A stretch of DNA of 64,000 bases from FEB-7 sp963698265 (GTDB lineage: Bacteria > Pseudomonadota > Gammaproteobacteria > Burkholderiales > Usitatibacteraceae). Numbering within the stretch: the first letter of the stretch is position 1; the number at the start of each line of letters is the position of its first letter. Under the pieces are notes generated by a model. It was given only the letters and a program-made list of their open reading frames with translations, searched no databases and was not told where the DNA came from. Positions 56,366 to 64,000 of this stretch are shown here, in pieces. Location: the NCBI GenBank assembly GCA_963698265.1, contig CAVOQC010000005.1:186001-250000 (forward strand), given 5' to 3'. Position numbers and translations under genes: made by a program.

Positions 56366-57987
56366 GAGGCCTCCTCCCGTTCCACCGACGCGTAGCGTGA
56401 CGGCTCTCCGAGCCTGCGTCGCAGGTCGTTCACTTCCGTCTTGAGCCCCAGGACGCGATCCTCGCGGCCGAGCGTCGCCTCGTGCCACGTCTTCAGCTCC
56501 GCGAGCTGCCGACGGTTCTCGACTTCGGATTGCTTGAGCTCGGTCACGTCGGTGAACACCGAAACGAAGTGATCGGGTTCCGGAGAGAAGATCGACACGA
56601 GAAGCCACTTGTCGAGCTGCTGGATATGGCTTTCGATCACCTCCGCCACGCCGGAGGTGGCGACGCGCCCGAAGGCGGCGAGCAATTCAGGATTCGACTC
56701 GTAGACGCCGGGAACCACCTCGGTCGCCTTCCTGCCCACCACGTCGGAAACGTCCCGGATGCGTTCGAAGGCGCGGTTCACCTGCAGGTAGACAACGTCG
56801 CGCGGCACGCCGTCTTCGCGGACCAGGCGGCAATAGGCGAGCCCGTCGCTCATGTTCCTGAAGAGGCCCTGGAAGAAGGCCTCGCTCGAACGCAGCTTCC
56901 GGTCGGCCGACTGGAGGTCTTCCACGACGCTCAGCAGGGCGGATCTCGACTGGTCGGATTCCGCCAGCAGGCGCGAGGTCTCGGCCTCGGAGGCGCGCAG
57001 GCGTTCCTCCGCGTGCCGAAGCGCCGTGATGTCGGTATGGGTTCCGACCATGCGCAGCGGCACGCCCGAGGCATCGCGACTCACGATGCTGCCCCGGGAA
57101 AGCAGCCAGAGCCATTCTCCCGCGGCGGTTCGCTGGCGGAACTCGACGCGATACTCCGGCAGCCGGCCCGCGACATAGTCACGATAGGTCGCGGCCATGG
57201 ACTCGCGGTCGTCGGGATGCAGGCGCTCCCTCCAGGCGTCGTTCGACTCGCGAAAGCTTGCGGGATCGTAGCCGAGCATGGAGGCATACTCCGCGCTCAC
57301 CGTTGCATTGCCCGTGCGCAGGTCGAGGTCCCAGAGGCCCTGGTTGGCCGCCGACAGGGCGAGCCGCAGCCGCTCCTCGCTTTCGACCAGCCGGCTTGCC
57401 ATTGCGTCGCGACGCGCCTGGTTCACGATCAGGGAGCCGACGAGCGCCGTCGCCAGGGGATAGATGGCGAGCACGGGCAGACCGACCACTGCCAGTACGG
57501 AAGCGCCAATGCCATCGGGGAGGGAGAACATCAAGGCGAGCATGACGGCGTGCACGACGACGCCGAACACGAACAGCTCGCCGAAGGAATAGCCCTCGGG
57601 TCGGGGCGGGCGCGCCCCGCGCCAGGCGAGACCGAGGCAGCCGGAGGCGACGATCACGGCGATTCCGGTCCAGGCGCCGGCGCCCCCCTGGTACAGGCGA
57701 AACGCCGCGGTCATCGCCATCGCGACCGCGGCGACGATGGGGCCGATCAGCAGGCCCGCGATGCCCAGCAGGACCGAGCGGGAGTCGAAAGCGATGCCCG
57801 GCTCGAACTGCCACGGCGAAATCATCAGGGCCACGCCGACGGCGCCGACCAGGAGCCCCACGAAGAGCTGCCCGGGGTGGGTGCGCCCCCGCGGCAAGGC
57901 ACGGGTGATGAAAACGTCATACACCAGCGCCACGACCAACAGAAGGGAGGCGTTGTAGGCCAGGGCGAAGAGGGGCGAGTGGCTCAT
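56362..57987 (-). CDS. 5TM-LytS-type membrane sensor with two PAS domains, no kinase
   Basis: 541 aa, first gene of the sensory operon. The N-terminal half has about six membrane helices of the LytS/YhcK 5TM receptor type (LFVGLLVGAVGVALMISPW, DSRSVLLGIAGLLIGPIVAA, SFGELFVFGVVVHAVMLAL, LAIYPLATALVGSLIVNQAR). PAS domain 1 runs from LALSAANQGLWDLDLRTGNA to THTDIT, and PAS 2 from GLFRNMSDGLAYCRLVREDG to FTDVTELKQS. A short coiled coil ends it (LKTEVNDLRRRLGEPSR). There is no HisKA, GGDEF or other output domain, so it must pass its signal to a partner, most simply the histidine kinase in the same operon. Confidence 0.88.
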   Translation of the reverse strand: MSHSPLFALAYNASLLLVVALVYDVFITRALPRGRTHPGQLFVGLLVGAVGVALMISPWQFEPGIAFDSRSVLLGIAGLLIGPIVAAVAMAMTAAFRLYQGGAGAWTGIAVIVASGCLGLAWRGARPPRPEGYSFGELFVFGVVVHAVMLALMFSLPDGIGASVLAVVGLPVLAIYPLATALVGSLIVNQARRDAMASRLVESEERLRLALSAANQGLWDLDLRTGNATVSAEYASMLGYDPASFRESNDAWRERLHPDDRESMAATYRDYVAGRLPEYRVEFRQRTAAGEWLWLLSRGSIVSRDASGVPLRMVGTHTDITALRHAEERLRASEAETSRLLAESDQSRSALLSVVEDLQSADRKLRSSEAFFQGLFRNMSDGLAYCRLVREDGVPRDVVYLQVNRAFERIRDVSDVVGRKATEVVPGVYESNPELLAAFGRVATSGVAEVIESHIQQLDKWLLVSIFSPEPDHFVSVFTDVTELKQSEVENRRQLAELKTWHEATLGREDRVLGLKTEVNDLRRRLGEPSRYASVEREEAS

Positions 57988-58222
57988 CGCGTGCCCTGCG
58001 CGGAACCCGCTTCGGCCATCCGGCAGGCTCCGACCTCCCCGGCGGGGAAGTCAATACCTGCTTTCAGGCCGCGCTCATCAGTGCACTCTTGCATTCGTGA
58101 AGTCCAGCCGGGCTGGGGCGACTGCAAGCCCTTGAATCGGCGGGTAAGCCAACACCTGTTGGCGGTTTGCGCTCATTCTACAATCGTTGCTTGACATGGC
58201 GCAGGCTGGCTTGAGGGCTTCT

Positions 58223-59836
<1,614 letters not shown>

Positions 59837-59884
59837 GCGGGGGCGCTTCTGGCGGGGGATTTCGCGGCGGGGCGCCATTTTATC

Positions 59885-59952
59885 GGAAATGGGGACGCTC
59901 CCCGGTTTCGCCTTGTTGCGGCAAACCGAAACCGGGGGGCGTCCCCACTTCC
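59885..59952. repeat. REP-like inverted repeat, GGGGACGYTCCCC family (copy 3)
   Basis: GGAAATGGGGACGCTCCCCGGTTTCG with the complement CGAAACCGGGG...CCACTTCC, loop of 16 bases. Sits between prfC and the QseC-like kinase gene. Further downstream, GGGAGCGTCCTCAGTT at 59985-60000 looks like a decayed half. Confidence 0.85.
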
Positions 59953-59999
59953 TCGAGGCGGCAGAGGACGCCGAACCGCTACAAGGGAGCGTCCTCAGT

Positions 60000-61343
60000 T
60001 CAGGTGACGGGGAAGCATAGCGTCGCTTCGAGGCCGCGGCCGGCGGGGGCGTCGGCGAGCGCGAGCGGCGTGCCGTGCAGCTCCGCGATGCGCGAGACGA
60101 TCGACAGCCCCAACCCGCTCCCCTCCTCGCCCGAGTCGTCCAGGCGGGTGAATCGGCGCAGCACGGCTTCGCGCCGACCCTTCGGGATGCCGGGACCTTC
60201 GTCACGGACGCGGACGCAGGCGTGCTTGCCCTCGCGCGAGACGGCCACCATCACGGCGGAGTCGGGCGGGGAGTAGCGGATGGCGTTGTCGAGGAGGTTG
60301 CCCAGCGCGATGGCCGCGAGCCCCTCGTGCCCGGTAGCGAAGGTTTTCGCCTCTCCCTCCAGGGAGAGCGCGATGCGTTTCGCGCCGGCCTGATCGGCGC
60401 GCCCGGCGATCGCCTCCCGCGCGACTTCGTGCAGGTCGAAGGCGGCCGCCGACTCGCGCCAGGCGTGGTGCTCGAGGCGAGCCAGCGTGAGGAGTTGCTC
60501 TACCACGCGCGTGGTCCGCTCGGCCGCGGCGAGCGCCTGGCCGAGGGCGCGCTCGCGCCCGGCCTCATCCCCGGCGCCCTGCGCCACCTGGAGCTGCGCG
60601 CGCAGCGCCGCGAGCGGGGTGCGCAGCTCGTGGGCCGCGTCGCTCGCGAAACGGCGCTCGCCCTCAAGGGAAACGCGCACGCGGGCGAGGAGCGCGTTCA
60701 GCCGCTCGACGAGCGGGGCGACCTCGACCGGCACCTCCCCCTCGATCGGGGCGAGGCGGGTGGGGTCGCGCCGCGCGATCTCGTCCGTCACCCGAGCGAG
60801 CGGCCGGAAGGCGCGTCCCGCCGCGAGCCAGACGAAGAGCGCGAGGAGCGGAACCGCGAACAGGAGCGGTTTCGCGAGCGCCTTGGCGATGTCCACGATC
60901 ACGTGGCGCCTGTCCCCCATGGCGTCGCGCACCTGGACGAGAACCCTGCCCTCCGGGTCCCACTGGCTGAAGACGCGCCACGCGCGGCCGCTCTCGGTCA
61001 CGGTGGAGAAGCCGCGCTCCTTCTCGGAGAAGCGCGTGTCGGGCGCGTCCTTGGAATGCAGCCGAAGCCGCGTCCCGCGCTCCCACACCTGGAAGGAAAG
61101 CCGCTTGGCGTACTTGTGGAGCCTGGGCGCGTGCCCGGTATCGATCTCGTCGTCGCCCTCGCGCCCGCCGACGCGCATGAGCAGGAGGGAAGCGGTCTGC
61201 GCGAGGTGCGCGTCGAAGACCTCCTCGAGCTCGTCGTCGGCCTCGACGACGGTTGCCACTGCGGCCGCGATCCATACGACCGCGAGCCCGGCGAGCAGGA
61301 GCGCGAGGAGCGTGGCGCGCATGCTCGACCGCCGGGATGTCAC
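60000..61343 (-). CDS. Sensor histidine kinase, QseC type
   Basis: 447 aa. Membrane helix TLLALLLAGLAVVWIAAAVA, periplasmic region, second helix PLLFAVPLLALFVWLAAG, HAMP, H-box FASDAAHELRTPLAALRAQL, N-box LGNLLDNAIRYSP, ATP site RVRDEGPGIPKGRREAVLRR with GSGLGLSIVSRIAELHG. The GTG start overlaps the regulator stop (GTGA). It directly follows the SHP/cytochrome cluster and its partner regulator, so it most likely controls those genes. Confidence 0.93.
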   Translation of the reverse strand: MTSRRSSMRATLLALLLAGLAVVWIAAAVATVVEADDELEEVFDAHLAQTASLLLMRVGGREGDDEIDTGHAPRLHKYAKRLSFQVWERGTRLRLHSKDAPDTRFSEKERGFSTVTESGRAWRVFSQWDPEGRVLVQVRDAMGDRRHVIVDIAKALAKPLLFAVPLLALFVWLAAGRAFRPLARVTDEIARRDPTRLAPIEGEVPVEVAPLVERLNALLARVRVSLEGERRFASDAAHELRTPLAALRAQLQVAQGAGDEAGRERALGQALAAAERTTRVVEQLLTLARLEHHAWRESAAAFDLHEVAREAIAGRADQAGAKRIALSLEGEAKTFATGHEGLAAIALGNLLDNAIRYSPPDSAVMVAVSREGKHACVRVRDEGPGIPKGRREAVLRRFTRLDDSGEEGSGLGLSIVSRIAELHGTPLALADAPAGRGLEATLCFPVT

Positions 61344-62005
61344 GGGAGCTCCTTCGGCATCACGTAGCCCACTCCGCGCAGGGTCTGCACGACCCCCGGG
61401 AAGATCTTGCGGCGCAGGTGGTGCAGGTGCACCTCGAGCGCGTTCGAGTCGATCTCCTCGCCCCAGCCGTAGAGCTTCTCCTCGAGCTGCTCGCGCGTGA
61501 ACACGCGCCCGGCTTCCCCCATGAAGGCGTGCAGGAGCGTGAACTCCCGGCGTGAGAGAGCCTTCGCCTCGCCGCGCCAGGTGACCTCTCGCGTGGCCGG
61601 GTCGAGGCATAGCGCGCCCACCGCGAGGGCCGACGTGGCGCTGCCGGTCCTGCGGCGCACGAGGGCGCGCAGCCGGGCCGCGAGCTCGCCCATGTCGAAG
61701 GGCTTCACGAGGTAGTCGTCGGCGCCGGCATCGAGGCCGCCGATGCGGTCCTCGACGGTGTCGCGCGCGGTGAGGATGAGGACGGGCACGGGATTCTTGC
61801 GCGCGCGCAGCCTCGCGAGGACCTCCAGGCCGCTGCGGCGCGGAAGTCCCAGGTCGAGAACGACCGCCGCATGCGTGGCCGTCTCGAGTGCGAGGTCCGC
61901 CGCGACGCCGTCGCGGACCCAGTCCGCCACGAAGTCCTGCTGCCGCAACCCCGCCTGGATCGCATCTCCCAGCAGGGCATCGTCCTCGACGACCAGCACT
62001 CTCAC
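61340..62005 (-). CDS. Response regulator, OmpR family (QseB type)
   Basis: 221 aa. Receiver: RVLVVEDDALLGDAIQAGLR, phospho-Asp in AAVVLDLGLPRRSG, LILTARDTVEDRIGGLDAGA, DDYLVKPFDMGEL. Winged helix: LSRREFTLLHAFMGEAGRVF, SNALEVHLHHLRRKIFPG, TLRGVGYVM. Upstream of and overlapping the QseC-like gene; 29 bases after cytochrome b561, probably the same transcript as the cytochrome genes. Confidence 0.94.
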   Translation of the reverse strand: MRVLVVEDDALLGDAIQAGLRQQDFVADWVRDGVAADLALETATHAAVVLDLGLPRRSGLEVLARLRARKNPVPVLILTARDTVEDRIGGLDAGADDYLVKPFDMGELAARLRALVRRRTGSATSALAVGALCLDPATREVTWRGEAKALSRREFTLLHAFMGEAGRVFTREQLEEKLYGWGEEIDSNALEVHLHHLRRKIFPGVVQTLRGVGYVMPKELP

Positions 62006-62033
62006 CCGGCTTCTCCCGTTCGCCCCTCCCAGT

Positions 62034-62603
62034 CTAGGGCGCCGCCGCCGGGTCGTCCTTGCGCCCGGTCAGCATGGCGCGAACCAGGTTCTCGCGGTGC
62101 AGCCAGCTCGCCACCGCCACCCCGGCGAGATGCACCCCGACCGCGGCGAGCATCGCGCCCGCCAGGAACTCATGGGTTTCCTCGAGCCATTCGCCGCCCA
62201 GGTCCTCGTAGAGAGCCCAGCCGGAAAGCCCCGCCAGCGCGGCGAGCGTGAGCATCGCCACGATCGCGACGGCGCCGGCCGGATTGTGGCCGAGGTGGCG
62301 CTCGGGTCGCCCCGAGAGCAGCGTGCGCAGGTAGTGCGCAACCGCCGCCGGCCCGCGCACGAAGTTCGCGAAGCGCGCGTGCCGCGTCCCCACCACGCCC
62401 CAGAGTAGGCGGAAGGCCACGAGGCCCAGCACGGTGTAGCCGAGGAGCACGTGGATGTCGCGGTAGCGTTCGCTTTCGGCGGTGAGCCAGGCCCCGGCGA
62501 AGCAGAGCGCGATGGACCAGTGAAAGGCGCGAATCGCGATGTCCCATACCTTCACGGTGCGCGGCTCCACGGCGCCGGCCCGTTCGTGCAGGATCGCGCT
62601 CAT
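62034..62603 (-). CDS. Cytochrome b561-type membrane protein of the SHP cluster
   Basis: 189 aa with four membrane helices and the b-haem His ligands of Ni/Fe-hydrogenase-type cytochrome b (IRAFHWSIALCFAGAWL; DIHVLLGYTVLGLVAFRLLW; LAGAMLAAVGVHLAGVAVAS). VWDIAIRAFHW is the family's opening. It can pass electrons from the quinone pool to the periplasmic cytochromes encoded just upstream. Overlaps the diheme cytochrome gene by four bases. Confidence 0.91.
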   Translation of the reverse strand: MSAILHERAGAVEPRTVKVWDIAIRAFHWSIALCFAGAWLTAESERYRDIHVLLGYTVLGLVAFRLLWGVVGTRHARFANFVRGPAAVAHYLRTLLSGRPERHLGHNPAGAVAIVAMLTLAALAGLSGWALYEDLGGEWLEETHEFLAGAMLAAVGVHLAGVAVASWLHRENLVRAMLTGRKDDPAAAP

Positions 62604-63097
62604 CGCGGCCTCCCGCCGGGAATGCGGATGTCGCGCTCGGCGTAGACGCCGCGATCCGCGCCGGGGTGGCAGGCGCCGCAGTTCGCGAAGGACTTCACGT
62701 CGGGGCGGCGCAGCACCTCTGCCGGCACTTCGTCGCGATGCTCCTTGACGAACCACCGCGTCTGCGTCACGCGCAGCAGCGGCCTGCCGCCGGCAGAGGT
62801 GTCGCGGCGCCCGGCATTCCTTTCGAGGAAGGCGAGGATGTCGTCGCGCGCGGCGGGCTCGAGGCTTGCGTCGGCGCCGAAGTGCCGGTCGAGGCCCGCC
62901 ATCACGGCCCGCCACGAATCCGCCGACAGGAGGCGCGGCGGGTAGGCGACGTGGCAGGCGCCGCATTCCTGTTTCCACGCGGGGTGGTCCGGGATGCGCT
63001 TGCCGCCGTCCGCGTGGGCGGAAAAGGCGTGGGCAAGGGAGGCCGCGGCGATGGCGTACATCGCGGCGAGGCGAATGGTGTTGCGAAGCGGGTTCAT
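62600..63097 (-). CDS. Diheme cytochrome c (DHC type)
   Basis: 165 aa exported protein. Signal peptide (AAMYAIAAASLAHAFSAHA), haem site 1 KQECGACHVAYPPRLLS, haem site 2 FANCGACHPGADRG near the C-terminus. This spacing and the adjacent SHP and cytochrome b genes match the DHC proteins of SHP clusters, which link membrane cytochrome b to SHP. It lies ten bases after the SHP gene. Confidence 0.91.
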   Translation of the reverse strand: MNPLRNTIRLAAMYAIAAASLAHAFSAHADGGKRIPDHPAWKQECGACHVAYPPRLLSADSWRAVMAGLDRHFGADASLEPAARDDILAFLERNAGRRDTSAGGRPLLRVTQTRWFVKEHRDEVPAEVLRRPDVKSFANCGACHPGADRGVYAERDIRIPGGRPR

Positions 63098-63106
63098 GGC
63101 GTTCTC

Positions 63107-63511
63107 CTATTTCGCCGCGAGCAGCCAGGCGAGGACGTCGGCCTTCTCGCCCGCGGTGCAGGCCCGGCCGGCGACGTCGTTGCAGTTGCGGCGGAACCAC
63201 TTCTCGACCTTGCCCGCGCTCGTGAAGCGCTCCGGATTGGCCGCGGGCGCGAGGGGGGAAATCGCCTTGCCCGTGGCGGCGTGTCGACCCGGGGTGCCGG
63301 GCTTCTCGGTGTGGCAGGACGCGCAGCTCCACTCCCCGCCGTGGGAGGCGGAGAAGAAGGCGCGCCCGCGCGCGGCGGAGGCGGCGAAGGCGGTATCGGC
63401 CTGCCTTGCCTCGCGCGCGAAGGCGTCGAGGAACTGCGCCGGGGTTCCGGCGGCGGTTGGCAGGGCGGCCGCCAGGGCGAAGGCGGCGAGGGCGAGCGGG
63501 GGAATGCGCAT
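63107..63511 (-). CDS. Sphaeroides haem protein (SHP)-like cytochrome c, DUF1924
   Basis: 134 aa, exported (IPPLALAAFALAAALPTAAG). One haem site CASCH at residues 63-67. The C-terminal part FRRNCNDVAGRACTAGEKAD supplies the Asn ligand (Asn109 or Asn111) and the Cys pair (Cys110, Cys118) that in SHP form the labile sixth-ligand loop with a disulphide. SHP binds O2 and NO when reduced. Order shp-dhc-cytochrome b-regulator-kinase is the recognised SHP cluster; its role is still unclear. Start ATG 63511. Confidence 0.89.
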   Translation of the reverse strand: MRIPPLALAAFALAAALPTAAGTPAQFLDAFAREARQADTAFAASAARGRAFFSASHGGEWSCASCHTEKPGTPGRHAATGKAISPLAPAANPERFTSAGKVEKWFRRNCNDVAGRACTAGEKADVLAWLLAAK

Positions 63512-63604
63512 GGCGATCTCCTGGGTGGGTAGATGTCGATGCGCGAATCCTGCCGGGGCCACCTTAACGCCGCCTTAACGCCCCCGGCACGCGGTTCACG
63601 AAAA

Positions 63605-63667
63605 CGGGGACGCTCCCCTATTTCGCTTGCGTCGCCCTTCTCATTCGAAATAGGGGAGCGTCCCCAT
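63605..63667. repeat. REP-like inverted repeat, GGGGACGYTCCCC family (copy 4)
   Basis: CGGGGACGCTCCCCTATTTCG and its complement CGAAATAGGGGAGCGTCCCC enclose a 20-base loop. Same core as the 17.6- and 59.9-kb copies but the flank is TATTTC instead of GGTTTC. Lies between the EAL gene and the SHP gene. Confidence 0.85.
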
Positions 63668-63681
63668 TCTCGCGTGGGCGC

Positions 63682-64000
63682 CTATTTCCGGGTGGTGCGG
63701 GGCTTCTTCGCGGGCGGGCGTTTCGGCGCGCGTTTCGGTGCGCGCCGGGGAAGCGCGGTTTTCTCCTCGACCGGCTCGCGGACCGCGAACTTCCCGCTTT
63801 CCTTCGCGATCCAGCGCTCGAACTGCGCCGCCGGCAAGGGCGGGCAGACGAGGTAGCCCTGGTAGAGGGCGCAACCGTGCTCGCGCAGGAAGGCGAGCTG
63901 CGTGGCCTTCTCGACGCCCTCGGCGACCACTTCCAGCCCCAGCCCGCGGGCGAGCCCCGTCACCGCGGCGACGATCGCCGCGCCGCCGCTCTCGGTGGAG
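63682..64000 (-). CDS. EAL-domain protein, C-terminal part (runs off the window)
   Basis: Only the last about 106 codons are present; the gene continues beyond 64000. The visible end of an EAL phosphodiesterase domain reads GLEVVAEGVEKATQLAFLR, then CALYQGYLVCPPLPAAQFER, motifs that hydrolyse c-di-GMP. It ends with a basic tail (PRRAPKRAPKRPPAKKPRTT) unusual for EAL proteins, possibly for membrane or nucleic-acid contact. N-terminal domains (perhaps GGDEF or PAS) cannot be seen. Confidence 0.88.
   Translation of the reverse strand, partial: STESGGAAIVAAVTGLARGLGLEVVAEGVEKATQLAFLREHGCALYQGYLVCPPLPAAQFERWIAKESGKFAVREPVEEKTALPRRAPKRAPKRPPAKKPRTTRK

Noticed and set aside
59878..59890. ATG 59878 as the prfC start
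   Set aside because: A GATAAAAT -10-like box ends right at this codon, so it is probably at or before the transcript start; ATG 59836 gives the usual RF3 N-terminus.

Overview
The window is a GC-rich chromosomal segment of a respiring Gram-negative proteobacterium, most likely a betaproteobacterium. This rests on the dusB-fis-purH-purD-hemF order, outer-membrane and periplasmic proteins (a TonB-dependent receptor, Lgt, several c-type cytochromes), an ATG/GTG/TTG start mix, and short inverted-repeat elements scattered between genes. No prophage, plasmid, insertion sequence or CRISPR array was seen. One tRNA-Ala (anticodon CGC) is present and no rRNA.

Layout: (1) 1-9.5 kb: a TRAP-type uptake region. 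It has the start of one DctP receptor, a DctS/DctR-like two-component pair, a complete DctP-DctQ-DctM transporter, and a divergently transcribed 5-oxoprolinase/hydantoinase whose shared promoter carries a perfect 16-bp operator-like palindrome. (2) 9.5-15 kb: housekeeping dusB-fis, purH-purD and hemF. (3) 15-22.6 kb: an unknown membrane protein, RhlE helicase with a long structured leader, DUF1330 and EcsC proteins, and a Ser/Thr kinase fused to two receiver domains next to a DAHL-type histidine kinase. (4) 22.7-31.7 kb: a branched-chain amino-acid ABC transporter (livJ, terminator, livHMGF), a small cytochrome c, a YyaL-like protein, and a DNA-alkylation-repair operon (Ada-AlkA fusion, Ogt, DMT exporter) ending near 33.1 kb. 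(5) 33-41.7 kb: TfoX-like, OsmC-like, MFS, aldo/keto reductase, FAA hydrolase, ilvD, lgt and a ketopantoate-reductase-like gene. (6) 41.7-44.4 kb: a DUF2946 protein and an OprC-type copper receptor, then the tRNA. (7) 44.5-58 kb: a signalling-rich stretch with a diguanylate cyclase, an Na+/H+ antiporter, a putative c-di-GMP receptor (three MshEN motifs plus a membrane helix), an SQR-CBS fusion, and a five-gene sensory operon ending in an HD-GYP protein. (8) 58.2-64 kb: prfC, then a SHP/diheme cytochrome/cytochrome b cluster with its QseBC-like pair, and the end of an EAL protein cut off by the window edge.

The most unusual content lies in region 7. The sensory operon combines a 5TM-LytS/PAS sensor with no kinase domain, a frameshifted small membrane protein, a histidine kinase, a response regulator that has lost the whole segment containing its phospho-acceptor Asp, and a REC-PAS-PAS-HD-GYP protein. 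A nearby protein joins c-di-GMP-binding MshEN motifs to an exported domain. GGDEF, HD-GYP and EAL proteins within the same 20 kb suggest that c-di-GMP is a theme here.

Several open reading frames show single-base indel signatures: a compensating pair in dctM, the dienelactone-hydrolase signal peptide, and the small operon protein. These are either real decay or sequencing error, and they should be checked before biological conclusions are drawn.
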